Positions 36,465 to 44,942 of a DNA stretch of 64,000 nt are shown piece by piece (position 1 is the stretch's first letter; each line of letters starts with the position of its first letter). The notes under the pieces are model-generated. The model ran no database searches and had not been told where the DNA came from. It saw nothing but the letters and a program-made list of their open reading frames with translations. Position numbers and translations under genes: made by a program. This stretch comes from Oceanobacillus halophilus (GTDB lineage: Bacteria > Bacillota > Bacilli > Bacillales > Amphibacillaceae): the NCBI RefSeq assembly GCF_003628505.1, contig NZ_RBZP01000015.1, forward strand, positions 1 through 64,000, given 5' to 3'.

Positions 36465-37286
36465 ATGGAATGGAAGAATATTTACCGTGGTTTAATAATG
36501 GGAGCAAGTGATGTAATTCCCGGTGTAAGTGGAGGAACACTTGCTGTATTACTAGGAATTTATGATCGACTTATTACATCTATTAATGGTTTTCTAAGCA
36601 AGGAATGGAAGAAACATCTAGGGTTTTTAATACCATTAGGAATTGGAATTCTAACAGCTATTTTTCTATTAGCTAATATTATTGAATGGCTTTTTGAACA
36701 TTATCCTGGTCCAACTCAATTTTTCTTTTTGGGATTAATCTTAGGCGTATTACCTTACCTGTTTTATAAAGCCGATGCAAAGCACTCATTTAAAGTGAAT
36801 CACTTGATCCTATTAGGAATAGGCGTATTGATTGTAGCATCTATGGGCTTCTTCAATCCGAATGAAGGTACAATTATAGAAGATGTTACAGGATCAACCT
36901 ATGTGATGTTATTCTTTTCTGGGTTTGTTGCTAGCAGTGCAATGATTATTCCTGGAATTAGTGGTTCGTTTATGTTACTACTACTTGGTATGTATGCAAC
37001 AATCATTTCAGCTATAAGTAATTTGCAATTAGATATTATCGCAGTAACGGGTATGGGAATCGTTGTGGGCATTGTTGTGATGAGTAAAGTAATCAATTAC
37101 TTTTTATCCAATTATTACACAGGGACCTTTGCCATCATTATTGGACTAGTGATAGGATCGATTTTCGTTGTATTTCCTGGGTGGCCGACAACAACTCCTT
37201 TGTTAATACTTAGTGTTGCAACATTTGCAGCGGGATTGTTTGTTGCTTATATTCTTGGTAGAGTAGAATATAAAGAAAAGGCTTGA
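36465..37286 (+). CDS. DUF368 membrane protein, PopT-type C55-P translocase
   Basis: A 273-residue protein with about eight membrane helices. The paired family motifs are clear: GASDVIPGVSGGTLAVLLGIYD near the start and SSAMIIPGISGSFMLLLLGMY in the second half, an inverted-repeat structure. DUF368 proteins have been identified as undecaprenyl phosphate translocases (PopT) that recycle the lipid carrier for cell-wall synthesis. AAGGGAG precedes ATG 36465. The thioredoxin-like gene follows after 44 bases. Function is by family only. Confidence 0.85.
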   Translation: MEWKNIYRGLIMGASDVIPGVSGGTLAVLLGIYDRLITSINGFLSKEWKKHLGFLIPLGIGILTAIFLLANIIEWLFEHYPGPTQFFFLGLILGVLPYLFYKADAKHSFKVNHLILLGIGVLIVASMGFFNPNEGTIIEDVTGSTYVMLFFSGFVASSAMIIPGISGSFMLLLLGMYATIISAISNLQLDIIAVTGMGIVVGIVVMSKVINYFLSNYYTGTFAIIIGLVIGSIFVVFPGWPTTTPLLILSVATFAAGLFVAYILGRVEYKEKA

Positions 37287-37330
37287 GCATATGGAAGATA
37301 ATAAAAAGTAAACAAAAGAGGTGGACTAAA

Positions 37331-37651
37331 ATGGAACATATTCAAACACAAGAAAAATTTAATGAAATTATAGCGAGTGAAGAGCCTGTCATTATAAAAT
37401 TCTTTGCAGATTGGTGTCCAGACTGCAAACGAATGGACATGTTTATTGGTGACATTTTAGAGGAATTCAAAAATTATGAGTGGTATGAAGTTAACACAGA
37501 TGAAATAAAAGGAATCGCTGAAGAGTATGAAGTGATGGGAATCCCAAGTATTCTTATTTTCCAAAATGGAGAAAAACTAGCACATCAGCATAGTGCTTAC
37601 ACAAAGACCCCAGAATCTGTTACAGAATTCCTGCATCAGCAATTAGGTTAA
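37331..37651 (+). CDS. Thioredoxin-family protein (CPDC active site)
   Basis: A 106-residue thioredoxin-like protein close to B. subtilis YtpP. The active site reads FFADWCPDCKRMDMF and the cis-proline loop EVMGIPSILIFQNGE. The CPDC variant differs from CGPC of thioredoxin and may change redox potential or partner. No signal peptide, so cytosolic. The start is ATG 37331 after AAAGAGGTGG; the frame extending to 37283 overlaps the upstream gene. Own terminator follows. Confidence 0.87.
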   Translation: MEHIQTQEKFNEIIASEEPVIIKFFADWCPDCKRMDMFIGDILEEFKNYEWYEVNTDEIKGIAEEYEVMGIPSILIFQNGEKLAHQHSAYTKTPESVTEFLHQQLG

Positions 37652-37679
37652 AGAAAATAGAGTAGATTAGGTATTTAAT

Positions 37680-37719
37680 AACGCACAGGAGATAGCAAAT
37701 ATCTTTTGTGCGTTTTTTT
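37680..37719 (+). terminator. Intrinsic terminator of the thioredoxin-like gene
   Basis: ACGCACAGGAGAT and ATCTTTTGTGCGT pair, followed by a T run. The MITE-like element begins at once after it. Confidence 0.88.
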
Positions 37720-37722
37720 AAA

Positions 37723-38270
37723 AGGCTCTTTTCTCAAAGATTGTTGCTTTTTGACATGACTTAGCCTTAGTTTTTGTATATATTGCTAATTCTTTAATAA
37801 GAATAAATATTTAATCTAGTATTTTGTTGATTGTGGGACAGACTTATCGGCATAGCATAATAGCATATTAGGAAGTTCATAGCACCCAATTAGCGAAGGA
37901 AATACATGAAGACTCCTTGAAAAAAGAAGACCACTTTTTTCTGCGTGCGATGTTTCGCTGCCGAAGCGTTCCTGGTCCTGAGGGAAGAAGAGCATAGGTG
38001 AGACTACGTAGTGAGGGAACTACTTGAATAATCTTCCTCGTTCCCTTGCGCCGAGAAAGCCCGCTTCGAAGCACTACTGGAAGACGCAGGCGCACACGCA
38101 CACGCTTTTCAGCACGAAGGAGGCTCACCAGCTCCCCTAAGGTGCGCGTAGTGTATTTCCGTAGCGGTGTTAACGAATCGCTCCATTAGTCATTTATTCG
38201 AAATTAAATATATTCGGAGTTTCTATCAACAATGACATTCAATAGCAACATAAAATACGACAAGAGGCTT
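37723..38270. mobile_element. MITE-like element, copy B (near complete)
   Basis: About 550 bp without a gene. The left end starts AGGCTCTTTTC and contains TTGTTGCTTTTT; the right end (38241-38269) is its complement with about 19 of 29 bases matching. The inside (37860-38170) holds GC-rich blocks such as AGGAGGCTCACCAGC and GTAGTGTATTTCCGTAGCGG shared with the copies at 56 and 61 kb. Near the right end is GGAGTTTCTATCAAC. No transposase is encoded; it would need one in trans. A short ORF on the minus strand inside is not credible. Confidence 0.75.
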
Positions 38271-38368
38271 TAATACAAGGAAAAGATAGTGTAGAACCGT
38301 TCTATGTGACAACACACGGTGAACATGCGAGTAAAGCCACTTAGCGATATTGCTATCCAACAACAAAT
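38271..38368. other. Short spacer after the MITE-like element
   Basis: Nothing recognisable apart from AT-rich sequence; it ends at the stop codon of the VOC-domain gene. Confidence 0.4.
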
Positions 38369-38989
38369 CTAGTTTAATTCAAAGGACATTCGATCGCCTA
38401 TTCGAATAAGGGAATTTTCTAAGGAACTATTATTATTGATAAATTTAGTTTGATATATATTGCTAAATTGATTTTCATCAGCTGGAGTTTTCATAACCTT
38501 TATACGCCTATTGTTAATCAAACTGCTGTCAGCTGGGATATTTTTTCCATTATTCCATTCGATTAGAAAGGGGAGATTGGATGATTCCATAGGAAAGAGC
38601 ATTTTCCATTCCAACATGGTATCATCTGGTTTTTTCCTGCTGCCTGGAATAGGACCGATAAAAGAAATGTCCGTCTTATAGAAGTATCGGACGTAATAAT
38701 CCATTTGGTTGGTGCGCAATGCATATTGAATGGTGCCTTCTATACCATTTTCCAAGGCGGCAACAAGTTGATGGATAAGTGGATTATCAGAACGTTTCGC
38801 AGTAGCTATATCCATCACTCCGAGCCATTCCAAATAACAGTCATTTTGAAAATATGCTAAAAAATTATAGGTTCCCCAAATCTCATGCTTTCCTCCTTCT
38901 ATAACTTCTACATCAAACCTTCTAGCAAATTCCTCTGCATCTGCTTTAGGATTTCTTGATGCAATGACGATATGATCTAAAGCTAACAT
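38369..38989 (-). CDS. VOC-family (glyoxalase-like) protein
   Basis: A 206-residue protein beginning LALDHIVIASRNPKADAEEF, the classic start of a glyoxalase-like domain. The fold continues through EVIEGGKHEIWGTYNFLAYF and YLEWLGVMD, which includes a conserved glutamate. The second half is less conserved (LFPMESSNLPFLIEWNNGKN). Family members bind metals or small molecules; no substrate is evident. The start at 38989 uses GGAGG eight bases upstream; the longer frame to 39004 overlaps the RBS. Confidence 0.8.
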   Translation of the reverse strand: MLALDHIVIASRNPKADAEEFARRFDVEVIEGGKHEIWGTYNFLAYFQNDCYLEWLGVMDIATAKRSDNPLIHQLVAALENGIEGTIQYALRTNQMDYYVRYFYKTDISFIGPIPGSRKKPDDTMLEWKMLFPMESSNLPFLIEWNNGKNIPADSSLINNRRIKVMKTPADENQFSNIYQTKFINNNSSLENSLIRIGDRMSFELN

Positions 38990-39122
38990 ATAAAGAACCT
39001 CCAATTTGTTAATAATATGAAAATATAAACGATTATATCGTAATTATAATTGGTTCTTTGTATAATGGAAACTAGAAAAGATAATTGAATACAGGTTGAT
39101 AGCTGGGAATGGGAGGAGTTAT

Positions 39123-39692
39123 ATGGTGAAAAATCCATTGCTTATTGATTTTCCCCATGAATTTCATACACAACGTCTATTTCTGCGCTTGCCTTTACCA
39201 GGGGATGGTAAACTGGTGTATGATGCGATGAAAGCGAGCCAGCCTGAATTGGCGAAGTGGCTGACCTTTGCCAGAGGTGAACAAGAAATAGAAGAAGCAG
39301 AACTTAGTGTTAGGGAATCACACATTGATTTTCTAAGGAGAAAAGATTTGAGGCTCCATATTTTTCAACGGGAAAATGGTATATTTATTGGTTCAACTGG
39401 ATTACACCGAATTGATTGGGCCGTGAGAAAATTTGAAATTGGCTATTGGATTGATACGAGATATAGTGGCAAGGGATATATGACAGAAGCGGTTGAAGGG
39501 GTGACAACTTTTGCCTTTTATGCTTTATTGGCGAATCGAGTGGAAATGAGAATAGATTCAGAGAATAAGAAGAGCAGAGCTATCCCTGAGCGTTTAGGAT
39601 ATAATCTAGAAGGGATTTTACGGAAAAATTCCATTGGAAACAAGCATGCAGACTTACGTGATACATGTATCTATGCAAAAGTTAGAGAATAA
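39123..39692 (+). CDS. GNAT N-acetyltransferase, RimJ/RimL type
   Basis: A 189-residue acetyltransferase of the group that modifies ribosomal protein or other N-termini. Typical parts are FHTQRLFLRLPLPGD near the start, IFIGSTGLHRIDWAVRKFEI, IGYWID-like EIGYWIDTRYSGKGYMTEAV and RVEMRIDSENKKSRAIPERLGY. The real target is unknown. The start is ATG 39123 with GGGAGGAG at 39111-39118. Ten bases separate it from the response regulator gene, so they may share a transcript. Confidence 0.85.
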   Translation: MVKNPLLIDFPHEFHTQRLFLRLPLPGDGKLVYDAMKASQPELAKWLTFARGEQEIEEAELSVRESHIDFLRRKDLRLHIFQRENGIFIGSTGLHRIDWAVRKFEIGYWIDTRYSGKGYMTEAVEGVTTFAFYALLANRVEMRIDSENKKSRAIPERLGYNLEGILRKNSIGNKHADLRDTCIYAKVRE

Positions 39693-39701
39693 GCAGGTGA
39701 A

Positions 39702-40400
39702 ATGATGAGTGAAGCAAAAATATTAATAGTAGAAGATGAACAGAAGATTAGCAGAGTGCTGCAACTTGAACTGAAATATGAAAATTATATTACCGAGATT
39801 GCAGATAACGGAAAGCTTGCTCTTGAATTAATGAAAGAAAAGGACTGGGATTTGGTACTATTGGATATTATGATTCCGGAACTGAGTGGGCTTGAAGTCT
39901 TACGAAGAATACGAAGAACAGATGAGACTACTCCGATTCTCTTGTTGACTGCAAGAGATGAGATCCATGACAAGGTGAGTGGATTGGATTTAGGTGCCAA
40001 TGATTATATTACTAAACCATTCCAAATCGAAGAACTTTTAGCAAGGATTCGTGTTCATTTACGGAAGCCAAAAGAAGTAAAAAAAGTAGAAGGAAATCAA
40101 ATCTCTGTTGGTGATTTAATTGTTGATGTCGACAGTCATGAAGTGAAAAGAGGGAATACGCTAATAGATCTTACCGTCAGAGAGTTCGATTTACTGGTTT
40201 GTTTGTTAAAGAATAAAAATATAGTACTAACTAGGGATCAGCTTATCGAACAAGTGTGGGGATTTGATTATTACGGTGAAACCAATGTTGTTGATGTGTA
40301 TATTCGCTATCTAAGACAGAAGATAGATAAAGGATTTGATAAGCCATATATCCAAACCGTTAGAGGGGTTGGTTATACGATAAAGGATTCAGATAGATGA
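39702..40400 (+). CDS. OmpR-family response regulator (YkoG-like)
   Basis: A 232-residue regulator with receiver domain (ILIVEDEQKI, phosphorylated aspartate in WDLVLLDIMIPELSG, lysine in YITKPFQIEEL) and a DNA-binding winged helix (LTVREFDLLVCLLKNKN, VDVYIRYLRQKI, TVRGVGYTI). Its stop overlaps the kinase start by four bases (ATGA), so translation is coupled. The gene order regulator, kinase, PepSY protein equals that of B. subtilis ykoG-ykoH and its PepSY neighbours. Confidence 0.9.
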   Translation: MMSEAKILIVEDEQKISRVLQLELKYENYITEIADNGKLALELMKEKDWDLVLLDIMIPELSGLEVLRRIRRTDETTPILLLTARDEIHDKVSGLDLGANDYITKPFQIEELLARIRVHLRKPKEVKKVEGNQISVGDLIVDVDSHEVKRGNTLIDLTVREFDLLVCLLKNKNIVLTRDQLIEQVWGFDYYGETNVVDVYIRYLRQKIDKGFDKPYIQTVRGVGYTIKDSDR

Positions 40401-41749
40401 AACTAAAAACAAAAATTCAGGTTTTTTCAAGTGTGTTTATGCTTGTGTTAGTACTAATGGCTAATACTTCTATTTATTTTTTCTTTTATAAAATGAGTGC
40501 CAATACGGAACTAGAAGAACTGGAAGTGGTGACGAATGATGTCATTAAGGCCTTGAATGACAACCCTACGATCGATCCGGGTGATTTACTGAAAGCGTAT
40601 TTACCAGCAAATGGGATGATTCGTGTCGTATTAGAAAGCGAAGTAGCCATGTTGGAATCAATGAGGTCAGAAGATTATCGAGCACTTGGATGGGAATTTT
40701 CTCAATCGGAATCAAAGGAGATTGTTTCAAAGAAAGATGCACCTGATATTGCTGTTATTCAAAAGCCAATGATATGGGCAACAGGCAATCACAAAGGGGA
40801 AATTGTTACAATTCAAGTATCAAATCATATGGTGTCCCTCCATGAAACAATGAATACATTGCTTTATGTTCTAGGTATCTTATCCATCATTATGTTAATC
40901 CCGGTTATCATTGCAAGCTCGGTATTGAGTCAATTTTTACTCAAACCAATACAAAATTTGATTAAAACAATGAAAGGGAATACGCAACAAGGAAATTGGC
41001 AAAAGATAAATGTAGAAAATCGAACACACGATGAAATTTATGAAATGGAAAAAACATTTAATGAAATGATTGACTATCTGAAAACAAGTTACGAAAAACA
41101 GGAGATGTTTGTATCAGATGCATCTCATGAGTTAAAGACACCAATCCAGATAATTAAAAGCTACGCGCAGTTATTAGAAAGAAGGGGAACGGCAAATCCA
41201 GAGGTTACAAAGGAATCGATAGAAGCAATAGACACGGAAGCGGAACGGATGAAAAAATTAGTGGAACAGATGCTTTCCTTAGCGAAAAATCAACAGATTA
41301 ACTATAGTGAAAAAGTTAATGTTAAGGAAATTATAGAAGAGACTGTTTCTATGTTTCGCGGAATACATGACCGGGATTTGAAACTTATTATGGACAATTC
41401 AGACTTAGTTATTCCTGGCAACAGCGATCAGTTAGAGCAGGTTATATATATATTAATTGATAATGCCATTAAGTACAGCAAAGAGGCAATAGAAATACAG
41501 GCGTATCAGCAAGATGATTATGCTGTCTTCCGTGTAAAAGATTATGGACAAGGAATATCTAAGGAAGAACAGGAAAGAATTTTTGATCGATTCTACCGTG
41601 TGGATAAAGCTAGGAGCAGGGATACTGGTGGCACTGGATTAGGTTTGGCAATTGCAAAATCAATAGCAGAGTCACATGGAGGGTCTTTGTCTGTGGAAAG
41701 TAAACTTGGCGAAGGATCAACTTTCACTTTGAGGTTAAGCCTTATATAA
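40397..41749 (+). CDS. Sensor histidine kinase (YkoH-like)
   Basis: A 450-residue kinase with membrane spans near residues 10-30 and 152-175, an extracytoplasmic sensor region between them, HAMP, a histidine box SDASHELKTPIQIIKSYAQLL and an ATPase domain with IDNAIKYS, VKDYGQGI and TGLGLAIAKSIAESHGG. Signal unknown; the secreted double PepSY protein encoded 102 bases downstream may act as its modulator or target. It starts inside the last codons of the regulator gene. Confidence 0.9.
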   Translation: MKLKTKIQVFSSVFMLVLVLMANTSIYFFFYKMSANTELEELEVVTNDVIKALNDNPTIDPGDLLKAYLPANGMIRVVLESEVAMLESMRSEDYRALGWEFSQSESKEIVSKKDAPDIAVIQKPMIWATGNHKGEIVTIQVSNHMVSLHETMNTLLYVLGILSIIMLIPVIIASSVLSQFLLKPIQNLIKTMKGNTQQGNWQKINVENRTHDEIYEMEKTFNEMIDYLKTSYEKQEMFVSDASHELKTPIQIIKSYAQLLERRGTANPEVTKESIEAIDTEAERMKKLVEQMLSLAKNQQINYSEKVNVKEIIEETVSMFRGIHDRDLKLIMDNSDLVIPGNSDQLEQVIYILIDNAIKYSKEAIEIQAYQQDDYAVFRVKDYGQGISKEEQERIFDRFYRVDKARSRDTGGTGLGLAIAKSIAESHGGSLSVESKLGEGSTFTLRLSLI

Positions 41750-41851
41750 TAAGTCTTTACTATTTTCTCATCAAATTCTAATCTTTATCACATCCTCCTT
41801 TCATGTAGTTTGTTTAGACTAAAGGTAACCAATAAATAGGAGGTAATCACT

Positions 41852-42616
41852 ATGAAGAAGAAAGTTATAGCTGCAATTGGTGCGATGGCTGTTGCTGGAA
41901 CAATTGGTTTTGCATTTTCTCAGTCAGGAGTTGTCAATGCTGATCCGAAGCTTTCGGCGAATGAAATCCGAGAACAAGTAAATGCAGAATATCCAGGTAC
42001 AATTACAGAATTGGAATTAGATAAAAAAGGAAAAAACTCTGTATACGAAGTAGAGGTTGAATTAGAGGGTAAGGAATATGAATTAAAAATAGATGGTGAT
42101 ACAGGGGAAGTAATAAAACTAGAAGAAAAGGTTATTTCTCAAAAAACAAAACCAAAGTCAGATGATAAAGACGACAAGCAGGCTGATGATAAGCAGAAAA
42201 AAGAGAAAGTAGAAATTACCGAGAAAAAAGAATCAACAAACAAAGATAAGGCAGAAGAGGTCAAGACGGAGGACAATAAAAAAGCGGAGACCAAGTCAGA
42301 TGACAGCCAGGATGATAAAAAGGCGAAGACCAAGTCAGATGCCAAGCAGGATGATAAACCGAAAAAGAGTACCAATGATGTAAAAGACAATAAAAGTTCT
42401 TCTAAGAAAACAGTTATAGGTAGCAATCAAGCGAAGAAGATAGCCTTACAAAACTTTGACGGCACAATTGAAGAGTTAGAATTAGATGACGATGACGGCC
42501 GGTTAGTTTATGAAATCGAAATGTATAAAGGAAACAGTGAAGCAGAGATTGAAATTGATGCATATACTGGTGAAGTTCTTGTTATAGAGATTGAAACAGA
42601 AGACGATGATGATTAA
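41852..42616 (+). CDS. Secreted double PepSY-domain protein
   Basis: A 254-residue exported protein. A signal peptide (KKKVIAAIGAMAVAGTIGFA...) is followed by a first PepSY domain (about 35-90, ending DGDTGEVIKLEEK), a linker of about 95 residues made almost only of K, D, E, S, T and Q, and a second PepSY domain (about 190-250, with DAYTGEVLVIEIETEDDDD). It resembles YkoI/YkoJ, which accompany ykoGH. PepSY domains often inhibit proteases or tune sensors; role here is inferred. GGAGG precedes ATG 41852. Confidence 0.85.
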   Translation: MKKKVIAAIGAMAVAGTIGFAFSQSGVVNADPKLSANEIREQVNAEYPGTITELELDKKGKNSVYEVEVELEGKEYELKIDGDTGEVIKLEEKVISQKTKPKSDDKDDKQADDKQKKEKVEITEKKESTNKDKAEEVKTEDNKKAETKSDDSQDDKKAKTKSDAKQDDKPKKSTNDVKDNKSSSKKTVIGSNQAKKIALQNFDGTIEELELDDDDGRLVYEIEMYKGNSEAEIEIDAYTGEVLVIEIETEDDDD

Positions 42617-42632
42617 AATAAGATATATGTAA

Positions 42633-42668
42633 AAATGCTGTCATGGAGGGTCGGGCAGCATTTTTTGT
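42633..42668 (+). terminator. Intrinsic terminator of the PepSY gene
   Basis: AAAATGCTGTC and GGGCAGCATTTT pair, followed by a T run, 16 bases after the stop. Confidence 0.9.
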
Positions 42669-42689
42669 TGTGTTAGGGGAGTGTGGGGG

Positions 42690-43182
42690 CGGTTGATAGA
42701 GCGGAGGTGGTGGTTGGTAGGGAGCTCAGGTCGGTTGATAGAAAGGAAGCCGCGGTTGATAGAGAGTCCAGGTCGGTTGATAGAAAGGAAGTCGCGGTTG
42801 ATAGGGCTCCCAGGTCGGTTGATAGAAAGGAAGCCGCGGTTGATAGAGAGCTCAGGTCGGTTGATAGAAAGGGAGTCACGGTTGATAGAGAGTCCAGGTC
42901 GGTTGATAGAAAGGAAGTCGCGGTTGATAGGGCTCCCAGGTCGGTTGATAGAAAGGAAGCCGCGGTTGATAGAGAGTCCAGGTCGGTTGATAGAAAGGAA
43001 GTCGCGGTTGATAGAGAGCCCAGGTCGGTTGATAGAGAGGAAGTCGCGGTTGATAGAGAGGCCAGGTCGGTTGATAGAAAGGAAGTCGCGGTTGATAGAA
43101 AGCCCAGGTCGGTTGATAGAAAGGAAGTCGCGGTTGATAGAGATCTCAGGTCGGTTGATAGAGAACCAGATTCGATCGATAG
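42690..43182. repeat. 21-bp tandem array (CGGTTGATAG family), copy 2
   Basis: Twenty-four units in exact 21-base phase from 42690 to 43173. Units alternate between two forms, GTCGGTTGATAGAAAGGAAG and CGCGGTTGATAGAGAGYCCA, so the true period is 42 bases. This indicates amplification of dimers. It lies between the PepSY gene and the convergent nucleotidase gene, flanked by terminators on both sides. Two frames on each strand lack stops because the unit is a multiple of three, but no RBS or start context supports a protein. Confidence 0.94.
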
Positions 43183-43214
43183 ACCCGCCACCGTGCCAAA
43201 CCAACCCCAAAAAA

Positions 43215-43262
43215 ATGTAATAAAAAGACGGCCATACCCATCAGTGTATTAGCCGTCTTATC
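43215..43262 (-). terminator. Intrinsic terminator of the nucleotidase gene
   Basis: On the minus strand AAGACGGC and GCCGTCTT pair with a 19-base loop, then a T run (TTTTTATT). It lies seven bases after the stop. Confidence 0.88.
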
Positions 43263-43268
43263 ATCCCA

Positions 43269-44846
43269 TTAAGATTTCACAACAAAATTATCTATAACCG
43301 TCGCATGCACTGTTTGGTGCTTTTCAAAATATTCCCGAATTAGTTCAACAGCATCTTTTTGTATTTCTTTCACAATCGGTTTATTTTTAAACATATCGTA
43401 ATTTCCGCCGCCACTGGCACGGTAGTTATTTAAAACGACATGATAGGATGCTTCGTCTTTTAGTGGTTCCCCGTGATAAAAAATGGATTCTACTCTTGAA
43501 CCGATTGGTTGTCTCACATTAATTGTATAGTTGATTCCTTCCCACATGTCATAATTATAATGCTGTGGTTTTGGTGTGATGTAGGAGGGATTAACGTTAA
43601 GTTCTCCATTTGGATCAAGTATGAAATAGGCAGCACTTTTCTCTAGTGCGGCTTTGATGTCTTTGCCGGTTAATTCGAGCACGACTAACGTGTTTGGGTA
43701 CATATAGTTGGAGACAATATCCCGCATGGTAACAACGGAGTTAAATCCTGTAGATTCATTGTTTAATAAAGAAGTCACGGAGATATCGACCCCGCTTGCA
43801 TTCATTTGCACTTCTTGTATAAGTTGAATGAATGGATGCTTTTTTAGTCTTGCTTTAAAAGGATCTTTAATGGTCATATCTCCTTTGATGTATCCAGTTG
43901 GTTGATCAAGCCATTTCTGAGTGGAATCTTCTACATCTTTCATGTAGTCTAAGATTTCCGTATCCGAATCGGTATTATCTAGAGAGTGAAGATGACCTAC
44001 TTTATGTGTGAGATTCCATTTAGATTTTTCTTTTTCAAGAGAAATTTGCACTTCTCCATAGTTAAGGCAATTGTTTCCTGGTTGGATAACTAGTACATTA
44101 TTGATTTCACTGACTAATTTGCGGTGCTGGTGGCCGGTTAGTAGTATATCGATACCTTCAATTTCCTCACACATCTGATAACCTTGGTTTTCTCCAGTTA
44201 AATTTTCTGTTGGTTCCCCAGTTTCTATATCTCGTTCCAAACCACCATGGTAAGAAACAATTAGAACATCAGGATTTTCTGTTTCCCGAATATAAGGAAC
44301 CCACTTTTGCAAGCTGGTGAATGCGTCGGCAAATTGCAATCCTTCAATATGGTTAGGAGATTCCCAATTTGGAATGTAATGCGTAGTTACTCCGACAATT
44401 GCCACTTTTATTCCGTTAGATAAAGTTTTCATCATATAGGGAGGGCCAAAGTAGGGAGTCTTTGTTTCTTTATCCAGAATATTAGCTGCGAGCCAAGGAT
44501 AGTTTGACTGCTGAACAGCATCAGTAAGCACTTTTTTTCCGAAGTTAAACTCATGATTGCCAATAACACCAGCATCTATGTTAATTTTATTCATGATGGC
44601 AATCATGGGATTTTCACGACGGTTATGTTCTTTTACATAATGTGTCATTAATGGCGTTCCTTGAATTAAGTCACCATTGTCAATAACAAGGACATGTTCA
44701 TTATTTTCTCGGATTTGTTTAACCGCAGTGGCATACTTGGCAAGTCCAAGGTCTGCTGGTTCATTCGTTCCATATATTACAGGCATGGCATTACCATGTA
44801 CATCGCTTGTATATAAGACGGTGATAGTTGCTTTATCTTTAGGCAA
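43269..44846 (-). CDS. Cytosolic 5'-nucleotidase/cyclic phosphodiesterase-type phosphatase
   Basis: A 525-residue metallophosphatase of the UshA/YfkN family. The metal-binding motifs are VLYTSDVHGNA, VIDNGDLIQGTPL, GVIGNHEFNFG, VSYHGGLERD and LLTGHQHRKLV; the C-terminal nucleotide-binding domain contains the TGKDIKAALE and YRASGGGNYDMF segments. Most relatives are secreted, but this one has no signal peptide. It is the last gene of a phosphonate-type transporter operon, so I infer it frees phosphate from an imported nucleotide or organophosphate. The exact substrate is open. Confidence 0.85.
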   Translation of the reverse strand: MPKDKATITVLYTSDVHGNAMPVIYGTNEPADLGLAKYATAVKQIRENNEHVLVIDNGDLIQGTPLMTHYVKEHNRRENPMIAIMNKINIDAGVIGNHEFNFGKKVLTDAVQQSNYPWLAANILDKETKTPYFGPPYMMKTLSNGIKVAIVGVTTHYIPNWESPNHIEGLQFADAFTSLQKWVPYIRETENPDVLIVSYHGGLERDIETGEPTENLTGENQGYQMCEEIEGIDILLTGHQHRKLVSEINNVLVIQPGNNCLNYGEVQISLEKEKSKWNLTHKVGHLHSLDNTDSDTEILDYMKDVEDSTQKWLDQPTGYIKGDMTIKDPFKARLKKHPFIQLIQEVQMNASGVDISVTSLLNNESTGFNSVVTMRDIVSNYMYPNTLVVLELTGKDIKAALEKSAAYFILDPNGELNVNPSYITPKPQHYNYDMWEGINYTINVRQPIGSRVESIFYHGEPLKDEASYHVVLNNYRASGGGNYDMFKNKPIVKEIQKDAVELIREYFEKHQTVHATVIDNFVVKS

Positions 44847-44904
44847 ATGAATACATCCTTTCTAAAAAAATCCGGCTCTGTTTATGTTCTTGTTCATGTA
44901 AGTA

Positions 44905-44935
44905 AATGCCCCACTTAAAAAAGCGGGGCATGATC
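44905..44935 (-). terminator. Hairpin between phnE2 and the nucleotidase gene
   Basis: ATGCCCC and GGGGCAT form a seven-pair stem with a loop of about 12 bases. The following T tract is short, so partial read-through to the nucleotidase gene is likely. Confidence 0.5.
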
Positions 44936-44942
44936 CTATCTA

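Noticed and set aside
37877-38128. An 83-residue minus-strand ORF in the MITE-like element B
   Set aside because: Arginine-rich composition simply reflects GC-rich repeat sequence; no start context and no counterpart in other copies.
42690-43182. CRISPR array
   Set aside because: The 21-base units have no spacers and alternate in a dimer pattern typical of tandem amplification.
42641-43252. Four overlapping long ORFs (172-189 residues) in the 21-bp array on both strands
   Set aside because: A 21-base unit without stops gives open frames automatically on both strands; there is no RBS, and the other array of the family has a frame-breaking step.
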